A stretch of 64,000 bases of DNA from Ligustrum vulgare (GCA_963555705.1 OY743168.1:94218925-94282924); one strand, 5' to 3'; counted from the stretch's first letter, positions 23,178 through 35,213 are shown. Translations and numbers: made by a program. Notes: generated by a model from the letters alone, not told the origin.

Positions 23178-24135
23178 TCTATTTCCTCCATTCGAACAAA
23201 ACTCGTCCTCGAGTTTTGGTTGAAGAAAATCAATCAATCAATCGGAGAAAAATATTCAAAAAAATTCATGAGACACATATTGAACAAATATTCATCTATT
23301 TATTCTCCATAGCTCATTGGTCAAAATTCAACTTTTAATCATACTGATCATATAGACCATGCTCTCCATCCATGCTACTGAGAGACACTCGTTGCCGGAT
23401 ATCGAGTTCCTTTTGTACTTCAGATAATCTCTTACTTCTTTGAGGTTGTTCTAATGTCAAATTATTTATCATACTTATCAACATTAAGCATGAGACAACT
23501 TCAAGTACATTGACTTGTCACGACTCTCCACATTCCTGTGAATTGACATAACTTATCCTAGCCAAGCAATTTGAGAAGCAAGCAAAAAGTCTATTGTATC
23601 ACCTTTGTGCCTTTGGCCAGCATGCATCTGACTGTCTAACTTAATCAATTCTATCCTCCTTAAAAAGTTTTCTTACACTCGTACTATCAATTTTGAACTT
23701 GTTTTCATTGTAATACTCCAAAATATGCTCATCATTAATTTTCGTTACAGATAGAAATTCTTTTTGAATAGGCTAGTAATCTATCTTCATATTTCCCGAT
23801 CAGAGTATGGGAAAAAGATACTATTTTTTCGCCGCATTTGTCATGAAATAGAAAGAGACGAGCGTATTCTTCAAATCCAAAACTCACTCTCTTCCAATTA
23901 ATTCCTTCTCACCGCAAAGCTATAGCGGTAGATAGCAAGCATTCTCAAGACTACTTTGTTAAAATGAAAATCAATCAAATCTCCTCTGAATGAAAGCTTG
24001 CATTCGCTAAGCATAAGTCCTTTTTTCGACATTCTCCGATCATCATTAGAAAGATGCGTACCACTACCATCACAACTAGTCATCAACAAATTAAGGGAAA
24101 ACAATGCTCTAGTACCAATTTGGTGCACAAGCGAT
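23178..24135 (-). pseudogene. Core of pol-less gypsy element, gag-like remnant
   Basis: Read on the minus strand, a 76-residue frame opens just after the primer-site-like sequence (MHQIGTRALFSLN..., 23898-24128) and contains SGTHLSNDDRRMSKKG, the style of a gypsy gag N-terminus. It stops at TAA and the next ~150 bases (GEKIVSFFPYS-like translation) look like decayed gag. No protease, reverse transcriptase or integrase can be found, so less than 1 kb of internal region is left. The tail at about 23,190-23,225 carries the CTCGAGGACGAG phrase and a purine tract. Assignment to gypsy rests on these features only. Confidence 0.5.
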
Positions 24136-24388
24136 TGTAAAATTCTTGTAATTAGTATTATGTAAAATTAAAGAATGATAGAATAATCTTTCTTTATACG
24201 TTGATTAATGAATGTATTGAATCGATTGTTTAAATTATTCCCTAATTAATCCTACTAATATAAGAAAAGTAAAATAAGGAAACAAAATAAAATCTTAATC
24301 TAAAACAAAGAATAAATTATATTCTAATCAGTGAAAAAAGAACTCCTATTCTAAAATAATAAAAAAGGATATAACATATTACAATTTA
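24136..24388. other. Right gypsy LTR, part left of Helitron B
   Basis: TGTAAAATTCTTGTAATTAG at its start is a diverged match to 16,948-16,970. The rest is AT-rich and non-coding. It ends at the A that precedes the Helitron. Confidence 0.55.
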
Positions 24389-25660
24389 TCTATACTACTT
24401 CTAAAAGTCTCTTAAAGAGAGAAATTTTTTTGGACGATAATACTCTTAACAATAATTTACAATTTCTTATTTGTCATTTCAATTATTTTATTTTAATCAT
24501 TATATATTATAATTAATTATGAAATAATTTTCAATTTAATGATGGTCGTTGTCTCTTCAAATTTCATTGATTTATATTTATATCTATAATATTTTTAAAA
24601 TAACTTGAATGGAGAAATATTTTGGATCATAAATACCCTTGAAAATAATTTATAATTTCTTATGTATCCTTCAATTAATTTTATTTTAATTATATCAGTT
24701 TTTAATTAAAAATAAAATTTCTAATTTAATGATGGTCATCGTCTCTTCAAATTTCATTGATATATATTTATATCTATATACTAAAATAACTTGAATGGAG
24801 AAATATTTTGGATCATAATACCCTCGAAAATAATTTATAATTTCTTATTTGTCTTTCAAGTAATTTTATTTTAATTATAACATTTTATAATTATAAATAA
24901 ATTTCACATTTATTTACGGATGTAATTGTCCTGTTTGTAAAGAAAATGACTTTACTAATAAATATTGACCACCATATATTTTATTATGTCACTACATAAA
25001 TGTGATATCTTTTTTGTTATTTTTTATTAATCTCTTCCAAATTCATCTTTATTTTAAGTAAAATGTCACAATCTACATATTCATGTTTAATTATTTTTAA
25101 GAGATATTGAAACTCATGATATTTTTTTATTAGTATATATAACTTATTATTTTAGTAGCTAAGAAAGCTAACATGCATGCTTTTAAGTGGTTCAATATTT
25201 TTTCAGAGCTATTATTTTTTTGGATTTAAGTCTTGACTTCAATTATTTATAAAAATTGCACGCAGCAAGTATTTTATGAAATAATACATTAAAAGCATCA
25301 TTTAATTGACAATAGTTTTGAAAAAATAAATATGTTAAAGCTATATACTTGAAGTATATCTTGTTTCACCTTAACGCAAGTCCAAGATTTAAACAAAATT
25401 TTCTTCAATTTAGTGAAATTAAGTCGATCAACTTCAATTTTTTAGCAAGTTTGGTTTTCTTTTTAGTTGTTGTCTTGACAAAAATACTGACTCAGTATTA
25501 ATCTAATAAATAATCAACATGTAAATATGTGCTTTTAATTTATACAATTTTTTGAAAAACTATATTAAAAATAATTGATGTATATTAAGAAGATATTCAA
25601 TTCAAACATATTTCATAATATCATTACAAAATCACGTGCAACGCACGTGCTACTAACTAG
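24389..25660 (+). mobile_element. Helitron B, 1,272 bases
   Basis: Begins TCTATACTACTTCTAAAAG directly after host A, and ends with hairpin CACGTGC-AAC-GCACGTG (25,633-25,649), spacer TACTAA and CTAG followed by host T. These are the canonical Helitron ends and A/T insertion site. The interior is the reverse complement of Helitron A over most of its length (for example the ACTTGAATGGAGAAATATTT and CTTAACGCAAGTC regions) and contains the same ~290-base internal duplication. No helicase frame, so it is non-autonomous. Confidence 0.9.
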
Positions 25661-25759
25661 TATAAATAAAAGCAAATATATTAATAATATGAAACTAATA
25701 TTACTCGAAATAGTACATAAATTAATCTAAATCCAGATCTAACTTGATTTTGTCCTACA

Positions 25760-26250
25760 TCAACCACCTTATGCATTAATTACGTTGATTTTTTATTTTT
25801 ATTTTTTTGTTTTGTTTTCAGTAGTCGTATTTTGAGCCACCGATCTAGCGTCCCAATTTATAACTTTTGAGAAGAATAATTGAAGCTATATTTTTTAACT
25901 TTTAATTTCATTAATCACACATTAAAATTTTAACTTAAAAAAAAAAAAAGACACAGTGATCACATAAATATAACTAACATGTCACTTATAAATTAAATCA
26001 CAATCAAACATCATATTAACTGATCACAATTTATCGGTTACAATCGTTTATTAGGACAAATACCACCTACTTTTTTAAAATTTCTTACATATTGTTAATT
26101 TTGATATTAGGTAGTGTTTGATTGGCCAGAATTTGTTTAAGAAGTAGGAAGATTTTTGTCATTTACTATCTTTTTGGTTTTTTGATTGTATACTTTTACC
26201 TAGAAATTCATTTACTTCATTTAGTTGGAAATTGTGAAATTCTGGGTGAT
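25760..26250. other. AT-rich spacer, no feature seen
   Basis: Non-coding sequence with an A-run at about 25,938-25,950 and no recognised repeat end. The short frame starting at 26122 matches nothing known. Confidence 0.5.
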
Positions 26251-26925
26251 CGAGCTATTTTCCGGGATTATCAGTGGGCCTATGAAAGGAACAAAACAGT
26301 TCGGCCCATCCGATGAAGAGGCCGGCCAGTTAGCTTACGGTCTGTGGATCTTCTCAGGCTCGGCTTTATGCTCGACCTTATGACCATTAACAGTCCAGGA
26401 TTGTCCAATCTAATCAAGTCCATCGATAGTGGGAATTATGCCCGGTATTGCCTGGCCACTAGACGATTCTCGGTGTTCACCGTTTATGGGCTTCATCAAT
26501 GGGCCACCTTCTTGGGCCCTCAGAATAAAACGTAGTCCATAAGGAATCATCATAAAAAAAAGAAAGTACAGTTCTTATAAGATTAGAACTCATCCTAAAA
26601 GGTAAAGTTTATAGCAAAAAGGACTCATTCCTTAAATAAAGGAAGTTATGAAATTTTTCAGCCATATAAATACAGCTCCTTTGACCACGCATATTCATAC
26701 ACAATTCTTTAATCTTTACATATATTCCAGTTATATATTTTCTCTCTACTACAGAAAACTAATTCTCACACCGGAGGAGCGACGGGGAGAATACTCCTCG
26801 CCTTTTTTTCAGGTCATTCAGGGCGAGTTCATCATCTTTTCCAGTAATCAACTGTTATCAGATTCTGCCACGTCAAGGTTAGGATTTTTGACAGCATCAC
26901 TTGGTTTTTAAAGCAAACCAATTCT
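26250..26925 (+). mobile_element. Probable gypsy LTR fragment
   Basis: Composition changes to GC-richer sequence. A TATA-like CATATAAATACAGC at about 26,664, a pyrimidine-rich leader and the block CACCGGAGGAGCGACGGGGA followed by ATCATCTTTTCC-like sequence resemble the promoter and R/U5 regions of Tat/Ogre gypsy LTRs. Short open frames (26344-26535, 26648-26911) have no recognisable domains. Ends, partner LTR and TSD were not found, so boundaries are approximate. Confidence 0.4.
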
Positions 26926-27044
26926 CTACACTTCGGTGAAAATTGCATCATTTTCGTCACGTTTGATCTTTTTTATTATTATGAATTAACTTATTTTTTT
27001 TAGAAAATTAACAATATTAATTATCAAGTACCAATGTGTGAGAA

Positions 27045-27111
<67 letters not shown>

Positions 27112-28330
27112 ATAGTTAAGTTTTACTTTATTTTTCATGGAAATAATGTCAATCAAACAACAAGACTTTAAAAATTTATGACTTTTTCACCTAAAATATT
27201 AAACAAATCAAATATATTAAATTTCCAATTCTCAAAAATTCAATTTCCTGAAATTCATTTTCTTTTCACTCTAATCCACATTTTCTATCAAATGAACCCT
27301 TATATTCTTAAACTATTATATATGTTAATTCCTCCCTCAACTTCGTCCACCCTCGAAACATTATCTTGGAAAATTGAAAAAGAGATTTTTACTGCTTATC
27401 TTAGTGTGCGTGTTTGGTATTGTTTAAAAATAATTTTTTTAAATGAATAGTAATTTTTAAGAGAATGAATGATTAAAATTTTGGTTGAAAAATCAAATAT
27501 TATGAGTTTGACTTCTAGTTTATTATTGAAATTGACTGATGCATAAAGGAGGAAAATTTTAAAGTGAATCAATGACTTAATTAAGATTTGACAGAATATA
27601 ACCTTTTCGTTGACACAATATTTTCAGGTGAAATCATGCACCACATATAATAATTATTTATTCAAGGAAATCAAACAAGGGCTATATATGTGCTCATATT
27701 TGGATTAGCATTTTCTTAATTACTGGCTGCCCCTCTTATCTGGTTGAACTTATCATGTAAAACTTTATAAGTTACCATATAATAATTATTTATTAATTTT
27801 TATCATTAAATATCTGGCAATTTTTAAAGTTCCAAAAGTAAATCAAACCATTAAAGAAGTGTGTGGATTGCTTGTACAAAAGGAGTTGAGGGAGATTTTT
27901 TACTGAGCCTGAAAATGACATTGTAGATAGATTATGGGACCATGGTCACCTGTCAAAACCTCAAGGAAGTCTGCAAGTGAGAATAAATTTATGTTGGACT
28001 AGAATATTAATATATGGTAAAAAAAATAGTAACAGTTATTATACCCTCAAAAATTGGTGTTCATGTTAGAATAATCGAAGTGTTCTAAAAAGTATAAAAC
28101 GTGACGAAACGAAAAAGCGCGACAATGCTTAAGCGAAGAGCAGGTGAAGCTCGATGCATGACGAAATGTCGATGTCAAACTTCATGCCTAAATATACCTA
28201 AGCGTAAAGTGTAAGCTCGAGCGAGCTTTTTATGACGCTAAGTATTCGTATTAACTTTTGCCTAAAGGCTGGCAGTAAGAATTGAAAAGGAGAAAAAGAT
28301 ACTGAAATTCATTACCAATTATCCATTTAT
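26926..28330. other. Gene-free region upstream of the TCP gene
   Basis: Contains a (TA)n run at about 27,049-27,104 and a MITE-like unit at about 27,402-27,577. Around 28,080-28,250 there is a GC-richer segment (AAAGCGCGACAATGC, AGCTCGAGCGAGCTTT) that looks like a decayed repeat but was not identified. The promoter of the TCP gene must lie in the last few hundred bases; no convincing TATA box was picked. Confidence 0.5.
27402..27577. mobile_element. MITE-like unit, copy 1 of a family
   Basis: GTGTTTGGTATTGTTTAAAAATAA... continues through ATAGTAATTTTTAAGAGAATG and TTGAAAAATCAAAT. The same order of words occurs at 30,417-30,605. Only approximate ends can be given. Confidence 0.5.
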
Positions 28331-28607
28331 CCTGTAACTTGGGGGAAAAATTGAAAAAGTAAGTAGTGTCTTTTTTATCCAAGAAAAACCCACGTTCCCA
28401 ATCTCTGATATTTCTCATCCTCTTTCCTTTCTTCCATCTTCCTCACCACACAAGTAAATCTAGGTTTTCACAGACTGGCAACATTTGTGAATCTCGAATG
28501 GTTAACATGATTGAACTTAATTTCAAGCATGCCCACTTTGCAATGTTTAATTTGTAGACACAAACCTCAAATCCCAGAAGAGAATTTGATTCTTTTCTTG
28601 ACCTAAA

Positions 28608-29507
28608 ATGTTCTCTTCAAGCAAGAATTCGCACTTTCTTCCGCAGATTGCACCATCTTTTGACACATTGACCTCTTTTCACTGCCTAAATAGCAGCGAG
28701 ACTTTGCTTCGCCACCAACACGATATTTTTTCTGGCCATTATAATTTATTAGATAATTCTCCAGTTCTTCAGGCCGCAATTGATGACTTGCCAGTTCCTA
28801 GCGACACTGCATTAGGTTATCAAGATGCTGACATGCTAAATATAGATCTTGGAACTTCTGCAAATGCGTTTCCAAGAAGAAAAAGGACAGTGAAAAATGA
28901 CAGGCACAGCAAAATCTTCACAGCTACAGGTCCGAGAGATCGAAGAGTGCGGCTTTCCATAAGTATTGCACGTAAGTTCTTTGATCTTCAAGACATGCTA
29001 GATTTCGACAAACCAAGCAAAACCCTTGATTGGCTGCTTACAAAATCGAAAACAGCAATCAATGAGCTGATTCGTACGAAACAAAGTACCGACAACATCC
29101 ATTCTTCTCCATCTGAATGCGAGAATAACAAAGCTGAAGAAAACGGGGAATCCTTGGGGACAAATTTAAAGAACAAATCATTGATAAATGCTACTAACAG
29201 TGAAGAAGTAAAGGATCCACAACAGGCTTCAGCATCACTTACTGCAAGAGATTCAAGGGCAAAGGCAAGAGCAAGAGCTAGGGAAAGAACAAGAGAGAAA
29301 AAGTGCAGCAAAGTGCTCAGTGTTCAAGCCAAGCAGGTTTCTGATTTCAGCAACTCCATTCCAAGCCAATCAAGGCCTTCTGTTCCTGGTTTCCAGCAAA
29401 ACCACACAGCTTCAAGTGATTTGAACCCATATTGCAGTGCATCTTCTCCTAATTACGCCGATGAGGACTGGGATATAAGTAGCATAATCAGGCAATCCAG
29501 CTCGTGA
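28608..29507 (+). CDS. TCP transcription factor, CYC/TB1 (ECE) clade
   Basis: Intact 299-residue class II TCP protein, predicted nuclear. The TCP domain spans about residues 90-156: a basic region starting [14 protein letters not shown], then two helices with [19 protein letters not shown] and the [13 protein letters not shown] end. The arginine-rich R domain ([20 protein letters not shown]) is at about residues 212-231, and an ECE motif (SECEN) lies at about 169-173 between them. Together these define the CYCLOIDEA/TEOSINTE BRANCHED1 group, whose members repress growth in axillary buds or dorsal floral organs. The N-terminal DIFSGHYNL resembles CYC proteins. The start at 28608 opens with MFSSSKN, as CYC genes do. 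A 63-codon upstream frame (28366-28557) lies in another frame. A short GT-AG intron may follow the stop at about 29,542-29,613. Whether it is a CYC1, CYC2 or CYC3/BRC1 member is not settled. Confidence 0.93.
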   Translation: MFSSSKNSHFLPQIAPSFDTLTSFHCLNSSETLLRHQHDIFSGHYNLLDNSPVLQAAIDDLPVPSDTALGYQDADMLNIDLGTSANAFPRRKRTVKNDRHSKIFTATGPRDRRVRLSISIARKFFDLQDMLDFDKPSKTLDWLLTKSKTAINELIRTKQSTDNIHSSPSECENNKAEENGESLGTNLKNKSLINATNSEEVKDPQQASASLTARDSRAKARARARERTREKKCSKVLSVQAKQVSDFSNSIPSQSRPSVPGFQQNHTASSDLNPYCSASSPNYADEDWDISSIIRQSSS

Positions 29508-29814
29508 GAAATATTCGACAGCATAATAGTACTATTAAAAGGTAAACTTTTCCACACAACAATTTCAAAATATACATTAATTAATTAGTTATTTCTTTCA
29601 TTTCTCTTTACAGCCACCCTTGGCAGTTCCTTGACTATTTGGGTCAAAACGGATATGTGGTTTACCAGGTGCTTCAGCTATGTAAGCTTTACTACTTAAA
29701 TGTTTCGGCTTCGACGAATGTGGGATTCTCTTATTTTTCTACCTTTTTTACCAACTAGTTTTCAGGTGGGAACATTAATCATGAATTGTATCTTTATTAA
29801 TTTCAGTAAGTATA

Positions 29815-30250
29815 TATGTTGACACCTCTGGTTACTCTAAAATGTTATGTACATATAATGTTTGATTTATGTTCTAAGTTTGTATTCTTGGAAAAACATG
29901 AGAAAAATAGCAGCAAAATTTTAAGAGAAGCAATAAGAAAATGATAGAGAAATACACCTTTTTCCAAGAGAGTAAACTTCCTCTCTTGAAGAATTTGTGA
30001 GTGGTTGAATATCTGTGAACCCATCTTTGTTTCCAACAAAGTGGTATCACAGACTTTTCGAAGGAATCATTAGAGATGACATCCAACAGTTACAGCCACA
30101 GCTTCCTAACTTCCATGGAAAGAGTATAGAAATGAAGTTGTTGTATCTGAAAAGTAGGGATTCATATGAAGAAATTTAATCAATGGAACCAACAATGAAG
30201 CTGTTGTATGGTATCCAAGACTTGTGAAAAACGTCTGTGAGAAATGGATA
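29815..30250 (+). pseudogene. Decayed copia 5' end (LTR end, PBS, gag start)
   Basis: TGGTATCACAGAC at 30,041-30,053 matches the plant copia primer site TGGTATCAGAGC with one change near its end. It is followed by an ATG (30,076) and a translation containing QPQLPNFHGK in one frame, the pattern of copia gag N-termini, which is interrupted by stops. The sequence upstream would be the LTR; TG at 29,819 could be its start. No further coding region remains. Confidence 0.5.
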
Positions 30251-30416
30251 CACAGACACTGACCAAGCTCCGCTCATTCCAATTTATAGAATTAATTTTT
30301 GAAACAATTAATTTCAGAGACCATGGCACCAAAACAAGCATGCATGCATGCAGCATGGGGTATATGAGTATATCATGTATATTGTAGATTACCTAGAAGT
30401 TAGATTTCCATAAGAT

Positions 30417-30605
30417 TCTTAGTGTGTCTTTTGTATTGTTAAAAAAGAGTTTTTTATTTTTTTTAAAAAAATGGATAGTGATTTTTAAGAGAACGGATAT
30501 GTGAGATTTGGCTGAGAAGTCAAATAGTTTGAGGTGACTTTTAATTGATGTTTGAGATTGACTACTGTAGAAAAAAAATTAAAGAGAACCAAACAACGGC
30601 TCTTC
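30417..30605. mobile_element. MITE-like unit, copy 2 of a family
   Basis: Shares the order TTTTGTATTGTT...ATAGTGATTTTTAAGAGAA...GAAGTCAAATA...ATTGACTACTG with 27,402-27,577. The right end ACCAAACAACGGCTC is roughly inverted relative to the left end. Non-coding. Confidence 0.55.
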
Positions 30606-30713
30606 CTTGAAACAATTTGAATTCGACCGAAATAGAAGAGAAACCTAAATAATGTGAGGATGAAGAGAACAACATATGGTCAGTTGGAGTAGAAGGCAAC
30701 AGAATATGAACCC

Positions 30714-30860
30714 TTTGCCTCTATTTGGTAACACTGGTTTATAAAGTGGTTTGTTTATATTTTTGAGGTAAAATGTAATAGTTGAATATTGGAGAGAAAA
30801 TGATTTAATTAAAAAGTGATTTGAGTTTATTTGGTTTACCAAATGGAACATTGGAGCAAA
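30714..30860. mobile_element. MITE, GCCTCtgTTTGG family
   Basis: The left end GCCTCTATTTGGTAAC and the internal TTTTTGAGGTAAAAT...GGAGAGAAAAT...AAAAAGTGATTTGAG match, in inverted orientation, the units at 32,450-32,632 and 41,190-41,307. The right end is unclear. Confidence 0.6.
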
Positions 30861-31620
30861 AGTTGGACAGGAAATCATATTTTTGATATTAATGTTGTCA
30901 ATATTGTAGTTGTCATTTTTCCACTCTCTCAAGCTCATAAAGAAGGGTATATGTGGTAGGTAGAATCATCGTGCATCTTTAGGCTTTGAAATATTTTCAA
31001 TAGGGCTTTAGGTGGATCGGTTTCCTTGCTCTCCACATATAGGATGAGAAATTATAGTTTTTATCTGACTGGAATTATCTTGAAGTCTCTCTGGATTGGT
31101 GAATATTTTTTTTTTTTTTTATAAACAAAGAATGTGACCCATAAAAATGTTTACATTCATTAGTGTATAATTACCTAGATCTAGAGCTCTCATTGTAACC
31201 TCTCTAAGTGGAAAAATATGTTGGTTAATAGCAGGATTTGTTGCTTAAACTTACATGTCGAAGTAATCAAAGTTAAGTGACAAAGAACGAGAAATAAGTG
31301 CAGTTGTGTTGAAGATTAAAATTTACAGTGAATATGAATTTTCATCCTCTTTCTTCCTCCCCTATTGTCCTAAACTGTGACAGGATTAGGGTGAATACAT
31401 AAATATACTCTATTGAGAAATACCAAATTCTTCAATAATTACATGTCTAAAAGGCCAAAAAAATTTTGCACCCTCCAATGTTTTTGGTCCTATGATTCTT
31501 TGGTTAAAATTATTATAGCTCAGTTTGCTGAATTGACTATCAGACTCCTCTAATCACAGCCATGGATACTGCAGGAATCAAAAAATTCAAGCGCGCGCAC
31601 ACATATATATGACGCTCAAC
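30861..31620. other. Gene-free spacer
   Basis: AT-rich sequence without a recognisable gene, RNA or element end. A T-run lies at about 31,107-31,122. Confidence 0.5.
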
Positions 31621-31631
31621 AATTGAATTCA

Positions 31632-32230
31632 CTAACCTGATCCCAACATTAATTGAGAAAGCCCTTCATCTGGGCGCTGCCGTATATTCTGATAAGCAAT
31701 CCTTGTTGTCCTCTGTAACTCAATTCTATGAATTGAATCCCCCATACGGGGAAAGAAGTTTTCCCCATAAATAGTAGAATAAAAAAAACTGAAACAGAAC
31801 TTGCAGTAAAATGGCATAAAAAACCATATGATCACATTCCTATGATTCATGTCGTTTGTTAAGAATCAAAGAAATACTAATTATGGTACAATGATGCTGT
31901 GTAATAGTGTTTCCAACGATTGAGGTTTCTAGAAATAGTAACAGTGATAATACCATGGCAGCAGCAGATAACAGCAAAAAACCTCAAAACTTTCTGTAGC
32001 TCAAATGATTCACGACAGAATTAACTTGAGAAATGGATGAGGAGAGCAAGGAATGACTCTGATGGCTTTCTTTTGGAAAATGAAAAACCTGTCAAAATAA
32101 TGTTAGGTACATGGAGCCTTGTGTCGTAACCTAACCTATTTTGCTTTGCGTGATGGATTTGCAGTCTGGGTATGGTGGTGATCTCAATAATTTGATCCAA
32201 AATCTTGGCTGTTTCCTCTTTATTTCTCAT
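31632..32230 (-). pseudogene. Exon-like coding remnants, unrecognised gene
   Basis: Two minus-strand pieces have protein-like composition. The first (about 32,230-32,140) reads MRNKEETAKILDQIIEITT. The second (about 31,635-31,765) contains FFPRMGDSIHRIELQRTTRI and YQNIRQRPDEGLSQLMLGS and ends at a good splice donor (CAG|GTTAGT at about 31,640). No acceptor or donor pair joins them convincingly, and I cannot name the family. They could be exons of a decayed gene or of a real gene whose other exons were missed. Confidence 0.3.
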
Positions 32231-32449
32231 TCTCAGTCAAACCTATTTAATATTTATTATATTCGCACTCATTTTTTTTCCTGGTTTGATGATTCCAATT
32301 ACCTAAACTCACATTCTTCAGATATTCTCTTCTTATCTTCCAGATCTTTAGAAGACTAGAAAATCGTTTCTTTTTTCTCATCTATAACTCAAAATAACCA
32401 TCTTCTTTTAATCTTTTAATGCCTATGGAAGACTTCATGCTGTGTAAAG

Positions 32450-32632
32450 CCTCCGTTTGCTAACCAAAATAATTATAAACTAGTTTATAAATTACACAAT
32501 TTCTCAAATTACTTTTTAATCACACACATTTTCTCTCTCCAATTTTCAGCAACTATTTTTTACCTCAAAAACATAAATAAATAAGTTTATAAACCAAATA
32601 ATATTATCAAACAAAGGCAGGTTAAGGAAATC
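32450..32632. mobile_element. MITE, GCCTCtgTTTGG family
   Basis: Left end AGCCTCCGTTTGCTAACC and right end ATCAAACAAAGGC are inverted relatives. The interior TACTTTTTAATCACACACAT and TTTTTACCTCAAAAACAT is the reverse complement of the 30,714 unit and collinear with 41,190-41,307. Non-coding. Confidence 0.65.
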
Positions 32633-32919
32633 AAAATTTACAAATTAAAAAAAAAAAAAAAAATCTAAATTCAATAAAACTTTTAAATTTTTGAGAAGTT
32701 TTTATATTTAGGCCCATTGCACATAGAACATGCATGGGTCTCCTACTTCTTTAAGCCCATGTAGTAATTTTAATTCAGATTTTAATTTAAGTTAAATTTA
32801 ATAATTAATTTCAATAATATATTTCATGGGATCCACACCTTTACGACGACGTATTTCATCAACTTTTATCATAATTTATTAAAAATTCGCTTTTAATCTC
32901 TACCAAACCAGGGCTAGAA

Positions 32920-33943
32920 ATAGGGTGGCAATTTAAATCGCCTAAACCGAAAATCGGGGTGAACCAAACCAAATGGTGCGAAAAAATGAAACCGATGGGG
33001 GGTGGCAGGGAGGGTATGATATGCTAATTTAATGACTCAATTTTTTATGGGGGGATATGGTAATTGTGTCGTACCCCAAACCGAATATCCGATTAAAAAA
33101 TTGATTTGGGCTATATTTAAAACTTAAAAAGATCAAAATTAGAGTTTCTATTTCAAAGCCAATTAACCAAACCCACATGACCAAAGCCCGATCCAAATCC
33201 ATTAGCCCTAGGTCTATAGTCATTTGAATATCTTATTTATTCATCTCTACTCCTTTAGTCAATCTCTATTTCGATAGATCGACAATTCTCCACAGGTTGT
33301 GTATTTAGAAAATTGTTGGTGGATGTTAGGATAATTTTGTCAGATAATAGGTTGCTTCTATAAAATGCTTAGGTGAATGGTGTTGAAAGGGAACTTTGTA
33401 TCTGAAGAGTTATACTAGTCATTATGCTCTCAAATTGGCTTTAACATGAGAGTACTTGTTTGAGTAACTTGGTTCTCCTTTGGTTGTTCAACGTGTTTTA
33501 TTGTCAAATTATCTCTGCTAGTATATTCTTAGAAATATTTAGGTCACAACCTAAGTTATCCTATTTCACTGTTCTTCAATGAATAGTTTGAAATCCATAG
33601 AAACTTATACTAAGTTGTTATACTAATATTGTTATGCCCGTAATATTATTTGCTAAATTCGAATTTTAAATTTGAGAATTTGAATATTGTTTACATTTCG
33701 CATTTGAATTTGAGACATTGTTTGCGAAATATGCTCAATAATGCCATTTTTTTTTTAAAAACAGCATTTTTAGTTAGATTTGCAAAAATTAATTTACATA
33801 CAAGTGGTTATTAACCGCACCGAACCGGGACACGAACCGAAACCAAACCTACCTGACTTAGGCGGTTATGGTATGAGCAAAAAATCAGTGGTTCGGTATG
33901 ATTTTGGATGAACCGACATCGAACCAAACCATTACCATTACTA
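32920..33943. mobile_element. hAT-like non-autonomous element, 1.0 kb
   Basis: Left end ATAGGGTGGCAATTTAAATC, right end (inverted) TAGTAATGGTAATGGTTTGG. Flanks GGCTAGAA (32912-32919) and GGCTAGAT (33944-33951) form an 8-base TSD with one mismatch, as expected for hAT elements. Words such as AACCGAACC and ACCGAAACCAAACC near both ends are typical of this kind of plant element. No transposase frame is present. Confidence 0.7.
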
Positions 33944-35213
33944 GGCTAGATAGCATTTTCACGTGGTCGATTGTATGTGTTGAATGGAATTAGTTAACCG
34001 GGATGACTTCCATGCAAACACGAGTAGTTTAACTCAGCATTACCTCGTAAGGGCGTTGAGAATTGTTTTTGCTTTTCTTGCTAGAAACTTTTCAAAAGTA
34101 TTCAAATAGCCTTTGCATAGTTTACGAATTTTGCTTAGTAGGGACCTAAACACGGGAATGGTTTTTCTCAGAGTCAGACCAGGCCTTATGATGAAAGGGG
34201 GAGAAAGGACGGATCACCTGTCGATCTGTGATTAAAGAAAATTATACCTGAAGCATGGGATACAGATTGACAAGCACAAAAGCCATATCTCATATCTATT
34301 AATTAATCTACGCTCATTGATGAGACAACGACATAGAGAGAATAAAGTATACCTGTCACCCCCCTTGTCACTTAAAAGTAAAGAAGAGATACACACTTTG
34401 GAATCCAATTTTTGTGAGATTGAGGATGGAATCGAATAGTGAATGCACTTGTGGTTAAGACAGGTCCTGCATCTACTATCTAATGCAATTGACCGACCCA
34501 CCATCTCTTTCCTTCAATAATGCCTTTGCTTCACTTCAAGACACTATTTACCAATAAGAATATGAAAAACTACCTTTTTGAATGGAAGAAGTCGAAGGGG
34601 TTTTCGAGCGCTGCGGTAATGAGTTGTAAGAAAGATGAGCAGAGCATTCCTTCCGCCTAGGGGAGCATGGTGAGATAGATAGACGTCCAATCCTGCAACA
34701 GCTAGTTGCTCGTCCTTAGTCTTGGGCTGATCTCACACTTCAATCAACCCCTTTGTACTTCGATCCAATCAATCAATCGATCAAGAGGCTAATCCCTTTT
34801 TTTGTTTAGGCCGGTAGCTAAAAGAAAGTCCTCGCTTTCTCTTTTTCAAGGGGCATAGCATTATCTTCAATCGAACAAGCTAAACCTTAAAAGAAAGGTG
34901 GCGAAGAACCGTTTAACACTTCAACTCGACCACTGAAGAAGGCGAAGGCTGGGCGAGAGACTAGGTCAACTTACTGCTTACTGCCATGCCATGGTTGAAG
35001 CTTTAGGCTCCATAGACGGAATTATGTATTAGGTATTAGGGAGGAGAGAAAGAACACATGCATGGAGAGTCTGTCGGAGGTTCGAGATGAGAGAAAAGGG
35101 GATCTCGTATTGCTTGTTGGGAGAGAGGAAGCTTTCGAACCACCTTTTCTAGCCAGATAGCGAGCAATCAGTTAGCAATGAAGACTAACTGAAAGTGGCC
35201 GAGAATGAGTACA

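Larger units (their letters stand above)
16948..25759 (-). mobile_element. Pol-less gypsy element with both LTRs interrupted
   Basis: Two related LTR-like sequences flank a 0.96 kb core. The left one is 16,948-16,998 plus 23,109-23,177, split by Copia-1. The right one is 24,136-24,388 plus 25,661-25,759, split by Helitron B. Both share AATTATGTAAAA-type sequence at one end and TTACTCgAAATAGTA...TTGTtCTACA at the other; the left copy is internally shorter. On the minus strand the right LTR is the 5' one, followed after about 20 bases by a primer-site-like TTGGTACTAGAGCA at about 24,104-24,117. The core ends with AACTCGAGGACGAGTTTTG and a purine tract GAATGGAGGAAATAG before the left LTR, as in gypsy elements. 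The outer limits show no matching TSD. Confidence 0.65.
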
